A stretch of DNA of 64,000 nt. Source: CAZMPJ01 sp964568455 (GTDB lineage Bacteria; Margulisbacteria; WOR-1; O2-12-FULL-45-9). The notes under the pieces were generated by a model. That model was not told the origin of the DNA. It did no database searches and worked only from the letters and a program-made list of their open reading frames with translations. Shown piece after piece: positions 55,088 to 63,994 of this stretch (position 1 is its first letter; each line of letters starts with the position of its first letter). Position numbers and translations under genes: made by a program. The stretch lies in the NCBI GenBank assembly GCA_964568455.1, contig CAZMPJ010000007.1:17616-81615 (forward strand), read 5' to 3'.

Positions 55088-56535
55088 TGTTTAGATAGAA
55101 TCCTTTCTACAATATTAGTAGTGGATCTTCCTTTGATTGGTGGGATAATGATTACTTTACCGCCTAAAGATTCAACTAGTTTTCTTTCCGGCAGTTGACT
55201 TAATTTATAATCTCCGCCTTTGATGTGAATATTAGGTTTAATCACCTTGATTAAATTATCTGGTCTAAGATCTGAAAAAAGCACCACATAATCTACACAT
55301 TCAAGCGAAGCTAAAACTTCTGCCCTTTCCAGTTCTGATACATAGGGCCTTGAAGTGCCTTTTAGTTTTTTAACCGAAGCATCTGTATTTAAACCTACTA
55401 CTAAAATATCACCCATTTTTTTGGCTTCTCTTAAATATCTTACATGTCCCAGATGTAAAATATCAAAACAGCCATTAGTAAAAACGATTCTGGCGTTTTG
55501 CAGTTTTAAATTTTTAACAATAGCAGAGATTTCGGTTTTTGATTTTATTTTTCGGGCAGCCAGTTCTTGACCTTCTAAAGCAGTTTCCAATTCTTCTCTT
55601 AAACAGGGTGCAGTACTGATTTTCCCAATTACCACCGAAGCGGCTGCATTGGCTAACATAGCAGCCTCAATTAAAGTAGCTTTTGCAGCACAAGCCAGGG
55701 TAAGAGTTGAAATAACTGTATCTCCGGCACCGGAGACATCAAATACTTCTTTGGGAATAGAGGCAATATTGGTTATGCCTTTTTTGTCAAACAGTGACAT
55801 GCCGTCTCTTCCACGAGTAATTAATAGGTTTTTGGCTTTAGTTTGTTTCAAGATCTTTTTGCCGGCTTGTCGCAAGGTTTTCTCATCGTTAATATCAATT
55901 AAACTAGCTTCTTTTGCTTCTTTTTGGTTAGGAGTAATAATAGATGCGCCTTTGTATTTTGAATAATTAGTTCCTTTGGGGTCAACTGCAACAAATTTTT
56001 TGGCTTTTTTGCAAGCGCTTATAATTGCTTGTGCCGAAGCCTTGGTTACCAATCCTTTTCCATAATCAGAAATAATGACCGCATCTGATTTGGGAATCAA
56101 TTTTTTAACTTTTTCAATAATATTTTTGTATTGTGTGGCGTTGAGTTTGGTGCGATCTTCACGATCAACTCTTGCTAAATGTTGTGATCCGGCAATAATG
56201 CGTGATTTTAAAATAGTGGGTCGTTTTGAATCTTGCACCAGATATTTTGCTGATATTTTTGATTCAGCTAAAGCTTGACGAAGCTTGTTACCAGAACTAT
56301 CTTTGCCAATAACTCCTACTAAGATTGGAATTGCGCCTAAACTGCTGATATTGGCGGCAACATTGCCGCAACCGCCTGGAACATGGTTGATTTTTATAAC
56401 ATCAGCGATTGGAACAGGGGCTTCTGGGGAAATTCTGGTGACTTTACTCCAAATATGCTCGTCCAGCATTAGGTCGCCAAAGATTAAAACTTTTTTGCCC
56501 TGAAACTGTGGAATTATATTTTTTAATTTTTCCAT
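55084..56535 (-). CDS. hldE: Bifunctional heptose-7-P kinase / heptose-1-P adenylyltransferase
   Basis: 483 residues. N-terminal PfkB/ribokinase domain: KVLIFGDLMLDEHIWSKV, VPGGCGNVAANISSLGA, ISDYGKGLV, VDPKGTNYSKYKGA and GAGDTVISTLTLA. From about residue 345 a nucleotidyltransferase domain: IVFTNGCFDILHLGHVRYLREA, VGLNTDASVKKLKG and IHIKGGDYK. Two steps of ADP-heptose synthesis for LPS inner core. Overlaps gmhB by 13 bases. The final epimerase HldD is not here. Confidence 0.97.
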   Translation of the reverse strand: MEKLKNIIPQFQGKKVLIFGDLMLDEHIWSKVTRISPEAPVPIADVIKINHVPGGCGNVAANISSLGAIPILVGVIGKDSSGNKLRQALAESKISAKYLVQDSKRPTILKSRIIAGSQHLARVDREDRTKLNATQYKNIIEKVKKLIPKSDAVIISDYGKGLVTKASAQAIISACKKAKKFVAVDPKGTNYSKYKGASIITPNQKEAKEASLIDINDEKTLRQAGKKILKQTKAKNLLITRGRDGMSLFDKKGITNIASIPKEVFDVSGAGDTVISTLTLACAAKATLIEAAMLANAAASVVIGKISTAPCLREELETALEGQELAARKIKSKTEISAIVKNLKLQNARIVFTNGCFDILHLGHVRYLREAKKMGDILVVGLNTDASVKKLKGTSRPYVSELERAEVLASLECVDYVVLFSDLRPDNLIKVIKPNIHIKGGDYKLSQLPERKLVESLGGKVIIIPPIKGRSTTNIVERILSKQ

Positions 56536-57083
56536 TTTAAAACCCAGTCTACTGCTTCCGAAAGATTCTTGGCAATAAAATCAGGCTTAGCGGTTAACTT
56601 TTCTACTTGGTTCTTACCTTTACCAGTGAGCACTAATGCGGCTTTAAGTTTCATGTTTTTCCCGACTTCTACATCAGACCATTTGTCGCCAATAACAAAA
56701 GAATTTTTCATATCTAATTCCAAATCACTGGCAGCTTTTTTAATCATTCCTGGATTAGGTTTTCGGCATTCACAATCTTGTTTATAGGGATAAACTCCAT
56801 ATTCGGGGTGGTGAGGGCAATAATAAATTGCGTCAATGTGAGCTCCGTTGCTAAGGATCTGTTTATTTATAGTTTTATCAATAGTTTGCAAAATATCTTC
56901 GCGGATAAGTCCACGAGCCACCCCAGCTTGGTTAGTGATTACTACTACTTTATAGCCAGCTTGGTTTAACGTTTTAATGGCTTTAATTGAACCAGGAATG
57001 AATTTAATGTTTTTAGGGTCATTTAAATAGCCAACATCTTCAATAATAGTTCCGTCGCGGTCTAAAAAAACTGCTTTATGCAT
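56523..57083 (-). CDS. gmhB: Heptose 1,7-bisphosphate 7-phosphatase
   Basis: 186 residues, HAD family: AVFLDRDGTIIEDVGYL with the nucleophilic aspartate, VVITNQAGVARG, the zinc-binding loop in YYCPHHPEYG and DCECRKPNPGMI, and FVIGDKWSDVEVGKN. It removes the 7-phosphate between the two HldE steps. Overlaps gmhA by 8 bases. Confidence 0.96.
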   Translation of the reverse strand: MHKAVFLDRDGTIIEDVGYLNDPKNIKFIPGSIKAIKTLNQAGYKVVVITNQAGVARGLIREDILQTIDKTINKQILSNGAHIDAIYYCPHHPEYGVYPYKQDCECRKPNPGMIKKAASDLELDMKNSFVIGDKWSDVEVGKNMKLKAALVLTGKGKNQVEKLTAKPDFIAKNLSEAVDWVLKWKN

Positions 57084-57651
57084 TGGGGAATAGCTCCTGT
57101 TCTATTAAATTACAAATAATGTGGCCAATAGTAATATGACTTTCTTGAACGCGGGGAGTAGCTTTTGACGGAACTGTTATAGCAATCTCTGCTTTTTTAG
57201 CAATTTTCCCGCCATCACAGCCAAGTAAGCCGATTGTTTTGCAGCCTAGCTCTTTAGCTTTTTCAAGGCCAAGCAGCACATTCTTAGAATTTCCAGAGGT
57301 TGAAATACCAAAAGCAATATCTCCTGATTTAGCTAAGCCTTCAATTTGCCGGGAAAATACTATATCAAACCCATAATCATTGCTTAAACAAGTTAAAATT
57401 GAAGTATCTGTGGATAAAGCAATGGCTGGAAGCGACTTTCTTTCTTTTAGAAATCGGCCAATCATTTCACCGGCTAAATGTTGAGAATCTGCAGCAGAAC
57501 CACCATTACCAAAAAACATGATTTTATTGCCGTTTTTAAGTGCTGTGACCATTAATTTTGCCGCTTGCTCAATTTGTGGAATAAGGGAGTCGATTACCTG
57601 TTTTTTAACCTCAATACTTTGTAAAAGCTCGGCTTTAATTTTTTCTTTCAT
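57076..57651 (-). CDS. gmhA: Sedoheptulose-7-phosphate isomerase
   Basis: 191 residues, SIS domain: KIMFFGNGGSAADSQHLAGEMIGRF, ALSTDTSILTCLSNDYGFD, FGISTSGNSKNVLLGLEKAKELG, LLGCDGGKIAKKA, and VQESHITIGHIICNLIEQ. It starts the ADP-heptose pathway. First gene of the minus-strand envelope unit; extended -10 TGTTATAAT (57662-57670) lies 10 bases before its ATG. Confidence 0.96.
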   Translation of the reverse strand: MKEKIKAELLQSIEVKKQVIDSLIPQIEQAAKLMVTALKNGNKIMFFGNGGSAADSQHLAGEMIGRFLKERKSLPAIALSTDTSILTCLSNDYGFDIVFSRQIEGLAKSGDIAFGISTSGNSKNVLLGLEKAKELGCKTIGLLGCDGGKIAKKAEIAITVPSKATPRVQESHITIGHIICNLIEQELFPNA

Positions 57652-57661
57652 ATAGATTGTA

Positions 57662-57684
57662 ATTATAACATACTGTGCTATAAT
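57662..57684. promoter_or_regulatory. Divergent extended -10 promoters
   Basis: In the 61-base gap, TGTTATAAT on the minus strand (57662-57670) serves gmhA, and TGCTATAAT on the plus strand (57676-57684) serves the lipoprotein gene, whose ATG (57713) follows a ribosome site AAGGGGAT. The two -10 elements lie back to back with 5 bases between, so the polymerases would compete. Confidence 0.6.
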
Positions 57685-57712
57685 TTGACCATCAAAAAAT
57701 AAGGGGATAAAG

Positions 57713-60130
57713 ATGGTTAAAAGATTTGGACTTTGGATTTTATTTGGATTTGGGATTTTGGTTTTTGGATTTATGCTTGGCTGTGCCGATCAACAAAACT
57801 TACCAGAAGTCTTAACCGTAACTGGCAGATCTCCAGCTTTAAACGCGTCTTCGGTATCTAGTACCGAAGCCTTGAGCGCTACTTTTAAGTATTCTATTAA
57901 TAAAACTGGTATTACTGCCAGCAACTTGTTTTCTACTTATTTAGGTTATCATTCTAGTCATACAGCAGGAACTCCTCAAGTCAGCTCTATTTCCTGGTCA
58001 CCTAATGATAAGACGTTAACTGCTAGTTTAACTGGTTGGAGCGGAGTTTCTGGAACACAAGTTTATATTGTACCCCGTGCCAATGTGTTAAAAGATGCCT
58101 TTGGTAATGTGGCCCAAACTTCATTAATTATTTGGAAATTTAGTTTGAATTCATCGGTAACCACTTCTACCACCTCAACGACTAATACTTCTACCACTAC
58201 TAATACAACCACGACTACCCAAGCTAGTGGTCCGACTATTTCTGGAACAGCCAAAGCTTTGGCAGGAGATGTGTCCAGTCTTTCTTCAAGTGGTATTTTT
58301 CGAATTGCAGCAGCAGATACTTATGTGGCCGTCCCTAGTGCTACGGTTAGAATTGGAACTATAAATTCTGCTGGAACCTGGGAGCCGGTGGTTGGCCTGC
58401 AAACAACAACAGCCAGTGATGGTTCCTTTAGCATCCAATCTTCAAATATTGAGGCTAGTAAAAATTATATAATACAAATTTCAAAAACTACTGAAGCAGG
58501 CACTGGCATGCTGCAAATGGCAGGTCAAGTGTTGGCAACGTCTACTTCTGCCAGTAAAGAAGTTAATCCTGATTCAACGGTTATGTCGCGGGTAGTCGCG
58601 GAGAAAGTCGTGGCTGAAATAGGCAGCTTAGTGGCAGGCAGTGTTTTAGATAATAGTGATGTAGCTAGTACTGTTACTATTATTGATGGGACCATTGATA
58701 AAACCATTACTAAACTTGCTACTAGCCCATCAGTAGTGGTGGCTGCGAGTGCCTATAAGGAAGCAACTATTCTTACTGGGTCAACTAGTTTTAATGCTTA
58801 TGTGACCAGTGTTGATACTAGTAACACAGAAGCTTATATTGATAAATTGGTGTTAGGTAAACAATTTGCTGAACCATCTTCTTTAACTGCAGCGCAAATA
58901 AAAACAAAAATCAAAAATATCGCTGCATCTTTTAATCCTCAAATTTATGAAGTAATGGTGCAAAGAAGTCCGGGAATTTTAGATGGATTGGTAACTGCTG
59001 TTCAAGATGGCAACACTGCTTCTATTCAAGAGATATTTGATGCCAGAGCAGCCACTTTTTATCTGCCATCAGGAGGTGCGCAAGATCCTTTTGCCCCGCT
59101 TCAAGCAGAGTATACTAATAGTGATCCAACTGATTATGTTGCAACTTTAAACACAACTATTTCTGCTGCCAGTACTTCTATTCAAAATGGGACTGCGGTT
59201 AACCAAGCCTTAATCATTGCTTTTGGTGACAAAATAAATGATGGAACTACGCTTACCGCTGATGAGCAGTTAAATGCTTTAGCTATGATCTATGTGATTT
59301 TTGATAAGGTTTTAAAACCAGCAGCTGATGCTAATGTTGGAGTAGGCATTCCCGTTTTAATTAAGCCTTTTTATAGTAGCTTAGAAGTAAGCGCTAATGG
59401 AGTGCTTCGCTATTATTCATCTAGTTTTGCTGGCACCAGTAAAGATAGCCAAAGTATAACTTGGTTAAGCCTGCAAATGGGGTTAGGGTTGAGCGAAGGG
59501 GATACTTTTGAGGCTGGTTCTTTAGTTGCACCTGATGGAACACAATATGACGATATTATTGAGATTGATCCTAGCTCGCAAGGCAAGCAATATTTGCAGG
59601 GTTTAACTGACTATGCAGAATTGGACATTCCTCCTTTTGGCAGTCCGCAAGATTATAATTACAGCCAAATGGTTGATGTAAGCGATGACGCAAAAAATGG
59701 TATTTGGCAAGTCACCATTACTACTTCTGCCGGTGCTACTTATATCAGGGATGTTTATGTATTAAATACGGTAATTAGTGGTGAAGCAATTCAAAACCTA
59801 GCAGTGGCGGGTAGTGCGCTTAATGATTCAACAGCGGTTACGGTTGCTGAAGAATCAGTAGTTACCTGGGATTCGGCAGATATGACACTTCCTTCAGGAA
59901 TTACTCAAATGTATTATGTTTTTGTAGAAGTGGTGGATGCTTCTGACAATAGTACTAAGGGTTTGGTTTTTGATATGCATAAAAGTGGTGGAACAACTTC
60001 AACTAGTTATACGCTTCCTAAATTAGGGGCAGGTACCTACCGAGTAGGGGTTAATGTGGAAGTGGTGGATGCTAATGAAATATCGCTTACTGGCGGAGCG
60101 CTGTCGTCAGGCTTGATCCAAATTCAATAA
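57713..60130 (+). CDS. Large lipoprotein with Ig-like domain and Thr linker
   Basis: 805 residues. Signal peptide with lipobox MLGC (cysteine about residue 24), an Ig-like domain of the SbsA/Big_5 kind (about 35-145: VTGRSPALNASSVSSTEALSA; NDKTLTASLTGW; LKDAFGNVAQTS), a Thr/Ser/Asn linker (about 150-170), then a carboxypeptidase-regulatory-like part and a long Ser/Thr/Ala-rich region with no family I recognise. The end (about 720-805) looks like another beta-sandwich. Probably a surface lipoprotein. Its signal peptide is encoded by TTTGGATT repeats. Confidence 0.85.
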   Translation: MVKRFGLWILFGFGILVFGFMLGCADQQNLPEVLTVTGRSPALNASSVSSTEALSATFKYSINKTGITASNLFSTYLGYHSSHTAGTPQVSSISWSPNDKTLTASLTGWSGVSGTQVYIVPRANVLKDAFGNVAQTSLIIWKFSLNSSVTTSTTSTTNTSTTTNTTTTTQASGPTISGTAKALAGDVSSLSSSGIFRIAAADTYVAVPSATVRIGTINSAGTWEPVVGLQTTTASDGSFSIQSSNIEASKNYIIQISKTTEAGTGMLQMAGQVLATSTSASKEVNPDSTVMSRVVAEKVVAEIGSLVAGSVLDNSDVASTVTIIDGTIDKTITKLATSPSVVVAASAYKEATILTGSTSFNAYVTSVDTSNTEAYIDKLVLGKQFAEPSSLTAAQIKTKIKNIAASFNPQIYEVMVQRSPGILDGLVTAVQDGNTASIQEIFDARAATFYLPSGGAQDPFAPLQAEYTNSDPTDYVATLNTTISAASTSIQNGTAVNQALIIAFGDKINDGTTLTADEQLNALAMIYVIFDKVLKPAADANVGVGIPVLIKPFYSSLEVSANGVLRYYSSSFAGTSKDSQSITWLSLQMGLGLSEGDTFEAGSLVAPDGTQYDDIIEIDPSSQGKQYLQGLTDYAELDIPPFGSPQDYNYSQMVDVSDDAKNGIWQVTITTSAGATYIRDVYVLNTVISGEAIQNLAVAGSALNDSTAVTVAEESVVTWDSADMTLPSGITQMYYVFVEVVDASDNSTKGLVFDMHKSGGTTSTSYTLPKLGAGTYRVGVNVEVVDANEISLTGGALSSGLIQIQ

Positions 60131-60132
60131 AT

Positions 60133-60141
60133 TGATATAAT
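60133..60141 (+). promoter_or_regulatory. Extended -10 promoter of asd
   Basis: TGATATAAT in the 20-base gap between the lipoprotein gene and asd, 9 bases before the ATG. No ribosome site is visible, so translation probably starts on an almost leaderless message. Confidence 0.55.
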
Positions 60142-60150
60142 TATCGTCTT

Positions 60151-61164
60151 ATGTCAAAAAAATATAATGTATGTGTTTTAGGCGCTACCGGGATGGTAGG
60201 CAAAGAAATAATGAAAGTATTGGAAGAGCGCGATTTTCCAATCAATAAATTCTTACCTTTAGCCTCTTCTCGCACTGCTGGCCAAACAGTTACTTTTAGA
60301 GGTAAAGACTATGAAGTAATTGAAACCAAACCGAAAGTTTTTAAAGGGATGGAAATCGGGCTTTTTTCTGCAGGGGCCAGTGTTTCTGATAAATTTGCTC
60401 CTGAAGCGGCTAAACACGGTTGCATAGTTGTTGATAACACCTCTCGTTTTCGTATGGAGCCGGATGTTCCTCTAATTGTTCCAGAAGTAAATGGCCAGGC
60501 GATTAAGAAACATAAAGGTATAATTGCTAATCCAAATTGCTCCACCGCGCAAATGGTACTGCCTTTAAAACCAATTTATGATGCAGTAGGGATTGAACGC
60601 TTGGTTATTTCAACTTATCAATCTACTTCTGGTTGGGGCAAAGAAGCAATTGCAGAAATGTATGATCAAACTAAAGCATTATTGGCTGATCCTAAGGCTA
60701 AGGTGGAAGCAAAATGTATTTTTAAACAAATTGCTTTTAACGTGGTTCCTCAAATTGATAAGTTTATGGATAATGGTTATACCAAAGAAGAAATGAAAAT
60801 GGTTGAGGAGACCCAGAAAATATTTGAAGATCCGTCAATAAAAGTAACTGCTACTTGTGTCAGAGTTCCTGTGGCTATTGGCCATAGTGAAGTGGTTAAT
60901 ATTAAAACCAAGAAAAAGATTTCAGTGGAACAAGTAAGAAAGTTAATTGCTAGTTTTCCAACCTGTAAAGTAGTGGATGATCCTGCCAAAGGAGTTTATC
61001 CAACGCCAATTGAATGTGAGGGTAAAAATGATACTTATGTGGGCAGGATTCGTGAGGATATTTCGCAGAAAAATGGAATTGAAATGTGGATTGTGTCTGA
61101 TAACCTGCGTCGTGGCGCTGCATTTAATGCGGTTTTGATTGCCGAAGAGTTGATTAAAAATTAA
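60151..61164 (+). CDS. asd: Aspartate-semialdehyde dehydrogenase
   Basis: 337 residues. NADP motif VLGATGMVGKEIMKVLEER, SRTAGQTVTFRGK, GLFSAGASVSDKFAPEAA, VDNTSRFRM, the catalytic cysteine in NPNCSTAQMVLPLKPI, VVISTYQSTSGWGKEA, and the VRVPVAIGHSE stretch with the catalytic histidine. It makes the common precursor of lysine, threonine and homoserine, so it also feeds MetX. Converges with the next minus-strand gene by 4 bases. Confidence 0.97.
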   Translation: MSKKYNVCVLGATGMVGKEIMKVLEERDFPINKFLPLASSRTAGQTVTFRGKDYEVIETKPKVFKGMEIGLFSAGASVSDKFAPEAAKHGCIVVDNTSRFRMEPDVPLIVPEVNGQAIKKHKGIIANPNCSTAQMVLPLKPIYDAVGIERLVISTYQSTSGWGKEAIAEMYDQTKALLADPKAKVEAKCIFKQIAFNVVPQIDKFMDNGYTKEEMKMVEETQKIFEDPSIKVTATCVRVPVAIGHSEVVNIKTKKKISVEQVRKLIASFPTCKVVDDPAKGVYPTPIECEGKNDTYVGRIREDISQKNGIEMWIVSDNLRRGAAFNAVLIAEELIKN

Positions 61165-61793
61165 TCAAAATTAATGGGCAGGTCTAAACTTCTTTTTAAC
61201 TTAATGTTGTATTCATCAATTTTCATTTGCGCATAGTCTGGTTCAATGTAGTGGTTGGGGGGCAGATTAAAAGCGCTGGTAAAAAAACCAATGGCAGTAA
61301 TCAGGCCGCTTCCTGTTATCACGGTTTGCCCGGCTGAGAAAGCCGCGCCGCCAATCATGCCAAGGAGTCCGGTGCCAATCAAAACATTGCCCATGGTTAA
61401 ACGTTGAGTTCTGGCTTGATCGATCTCTATAATTTTATCTAAAGTCTTTTGATCCCCAACTAAGCGAAGAAATTCAATGTCATTTAATTTTTTAACTTTG
61501 CCTTTGTAAATGTACCATTCGGTTATTGCTTTTATTTCAGATCTTTCAATGTTTGAAGTTGAAACATCGGTGTCAGAAAAAGTGTAGGCTTCCCAACTAT
61601 AAGAAGTAGTGCTGATATCAGAGCTGCCGTATGACCTTTTTTCGTCAATCAGCCGTTTTTGAGTAACTAATTCCAATTTATTACGCTTATATTTTAGTTG
61701 GTTGATGTATTGTTGATCAGTGGGGGATTGGGCAAGGCAAGGGATTTGGATTATTAGGATTACTAAAATAAAAAAGATTAATCTGTGCAACAT
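61161..61793 (-). CDS. Unknown exported membrane protein
   Basis: 210 residues from the ATG at 61793; an upstream in-frame start at 61847 would lie inside the neighbouring gene. Signal peptide (LHRLIFFILVILIIQIPCLA), a charged helical part (about 25-60), a Ser/Thr-rich stretch (YGSSDISTTSYSWEAYTFSDT), then a hydrophobic Gly-rich hairpin (about 148-185: MGNVLIGTGLLGMIGGAA; VITGSGLITAIGFFTSAF). No family recognised. Extended -10 TGCTATAAT ends 6 bases before the ATG. Confidence 0.7.
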   Translation of the reverse strand: MLHRLIFFILVILIIQIPCLAQSPTDQQYINQLKYKRNKLELVTQKRLIDEKRSYGSSDISTTSYSWEAYTFSDTDVSTSNIERSEIKAITEWYIYKGKVKKLNDIEFLRLVGDQKTLDKIIEIDQARTQRLTMGNVLIGTGLLGMIGGAAFSAGQTVITGSGLITAIGFFTSAFNLPPNHYIEPDYAQMKIDEYNIKLKRSLDLPINFD

Positions 61794-61795
61794 GC

Positions 61796-63934
61796 TTAAA
61801 TTATAGCATTTCTTGCTTCTTGATAGCCATAGAGAATTAGCGCCCATTTAAGGATGGTTCTTATATATCTGGCGGAAAGATGTTTTTTGCCGTCTAAGCT
61901 AATGAAGCCGCTGCGATCAATTCTAGTAGTCCAGCGCTTATCTATTTCTGGATCAAAGTCTTCTGTTTCTTGAGGAGGAAGTGTCTCATAATGACGAGTG
62001 GCTGCCATAGTTATCTTAGGTTTGATTAGATCAATGTTTCTTCTTGCGTAATCTGCTGCAGCAGCCTCAAACCTTAATTTTTGCATTCTTATATCCGGGC
62101 TAATTCTACGTGCAGAAGTTAGAGCATCAATTACGTAAACAAAAGAAACCCTACCACTGCTTTCTTCTTGCTCTCGTTCTTTTAAACTGGTTAATTGATC
62201 TTTAATTTGGTCAATAAAAATTATAGTTTCTTCAACTGTGCTGAAAGTGGCTGGACCATTGTGTAGAAGCGAGGTTTTTTCATAAAAATCTCTGGAGGCT
62301 ACAATTCTTTGAGCATTGCTTGTTAAAGAAACTTTTTTGGATGCGATTAGCGATTCCATAATAGTGCCTAGGGAGATGGAATCTTTTTGGCTTGCTTCTT
62401 TGGCTATAACAGATCGATTTGCTACCATCCAGTCAATTAGATCTAAAGTATTATCAAGAATTTTGCTCGGAATAGATTGTAAAGTCTGTGATCGATCATA
62501 AAAATCTCTTCCTGATGCCAGGCGTTCGTATCTTTGGTGTCGAGGAAGTATCTTAGCTGCTTGAAGAGCATGTATTAAAGTACCTAAAGCTAATGAGTCT
62601 CTTTCTGTTTCTTCGCAAATCATAGTTCTTCTCTTGTATAGCCAATCGACTACTTGGATTGGCTTTTTTAATATCTTTTTGGGGATAGCTTGTAAAATAG
62701 GGGAGGCTTCATATATTTCTCTTGCTCCTGCCAGGTGTTGGTAGTCTTGCCTTAATGCAATTACTTTTGCAGCCTGGAGAGCATTGAGAAGAGTTACTAA
62801 GGCTAAGTTATCACCTTTGCCTGCTTCTTTTTTAATTGAATTGCGTTTATTAAATAACCAGTCGATTATTTCAACTGGATCAGTTAAAACTGATGCTGGT
62901 ATTGCTTGTAAGATAGAAGATCTTAGATAAAGTTCTAAAGCAGATGCCATGCGAGTAAATTCTTGAGCAAAGGGGGTTTTTTGAGCAGCAATCAAAGCTT
63001 CTACTAAATAACCAATGCTTAAACTTTCTTCTGATCCTTCTCGTTCGATTTGTGTTCTATTATCTTTTAGCCAATTAACTACTTCAATGGGATCTTTTAA
63101 TGTTTTTTGGGGGACAGTTTTTAATATTGCTGAGCGTTCATGTAGGTCTCTTGCACCTGCAAAGCGCAGATATTTTTGTTCGCTGGAAACAACTCCTGCA
63201 GACATTAAAGCATTTATTAATGTTGCTAGGGCAAGATTGCTTGAGCCAGTTTCAGTTTCTATTTTGCTTTTATTTTGTTGAACCCATTCGATTACTTTAA
63301 CGGGATCATTGAGTATTTTTGAGGGGACTGATTGAAGAGTTGTTGATTTTTCATATAAATCATTGGCTGAAGCCAGACGAAGAAAAGTTTCTTCTTGAGT
63401 AATCTTGCCGTGGGCGTTTAAGGCTTGTACTAGGTAACTCACAGAATGGGTTTGTCCGCCTAGTTCAGCAGCAATAGTTGGCCGTTGACTACTTAACCAG
63501 GAAAAGAGCGCTTGGGGAGATGATAAAACTACTTCAGGTGCTGCTCTAAGGGTGGCTGAGTGATCTAATAATTGTCTAGCTTTTGCCTCAAAACTACTGC
63601 CAAAGCATCTAAAGGTTATACTATTTCCTTGAAAAATTCCTGCTAAATCTGCTAAAGGGAGTCTGTCAGCAACAGATAAAGTTATCAAAGCTGGAACTCT
63701 TTCTTCAGGAGAAATTTCTGCCATGGTTGGGTAAACGTCTGTTGGTATATCAGGATTTTGTCTAATGCTCAATAGTAAAGCAGTTGGGTCGCTGTGTGTT
63801 TGGCAATCGGTTAATAGTAACTTTAATCCTGATTCAGGAATAACCTGCGCAACTCCTTTGCCAATAATTATATGTCGACCAATAGTTGTCCATAATCTAG
63901 TTATTTGTGATGTAGTAGCTATTTTTGTGCTCAT
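61796..63934 (-). CDS. Unknown protein of seven ~71-residue helical repeats
   Basis: 712 residues, no signal peptide or membrane helix, so probably cytoplasmic. After a unique N-terminal part (1-117) come seven tandem repeats at about 118-188, 189-259, 260-330, 331-402, 403-473, 474-545 and 546-621. The repeat pattern is (A/G)-x-R-D-x-Y-x-x-S-x-x-L-Q-x-(I/V)-P, then a helix with (V/I)-x-(W)-L and N/K-R, then L-(A/S)-L-x-T/Y-L-(I/V)-x-A-L-x-A-A. The last ~90 residues are unique and end in a helix. I know no family with this repeat. TATAGT about 10 bases before the ATG is a possible -10. Confidence 0.75.
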   Translation of the reverse strand: MSTKIATTSQITRLWTTIGRHIIIGKGVAQVIPESGLKLLLTDCQTHSDPTALLLSIRQNPDIPTDVYPTMAEISPEERVPALITLSVADRLPLADLAGIFQGNSITFRCFGSSFEAKARQLLDHSATLRAAPEVVLSSPQALFSWLSSQRPTIAAELGGQTHSVSYLVQALNAHGKITQEETFLRLASANDLYEKSTTLQSVPSKILNDPVKVIEWVQQNKSKIETETGSSNLALATLINALMSAGVVSSEQKYLRFAGARDLHERSAILKTVPQKTLKDPIEVVNWLKDNRTQIEREGSEESLSIGYLVEALIAAQKTPFAQEFTRMASALELYLRSSILQAIPASVLTDPVEIIDWLFNKRNSIKKEAGKGDNLALVTLLNALQAAKVIALRQDYQHLAGAREIYEASPILQAIPKKILKKPIQVVDWLYKRRTMICEETERDSLALGTLIHALQAAKILPRHQRYERLASGRDFYDRSQTLQSIPSKILDNTLDLIDWMVANRSVIAKEASQKDSISLGTIMESLIASKKVSLTSNAQRIVASRDFYEKTSLLHNGPATFSTVEETIIFIDQIKDQLTSLKEREQEESSGRVSFVYVIDALTSARRISPDIRMQKLRFEAAAADYARRNIDLIKPKITMAATRHYETLPPQETEDFDPEIDKRWTTRIDRSGFISLDGKKHLSARYIRTILKWALILYGYQEARNAII
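61800..61808 (-). promoter_or_regulatory. Extended -10 promoter of 210-residue protein gene
   Basis: TGCTATAAT on the minus strand lies within the last codons of the upstream gene and ends 6 bases before the ATG at 61793, predicting a leaderless message. Confidence 0.5.
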
Positions 63935-63994
63935 AATGCTCTTACTATATATCGTTAAAATGAAAGCGAAATTTCATTATTTAGGAGAAAAAAA

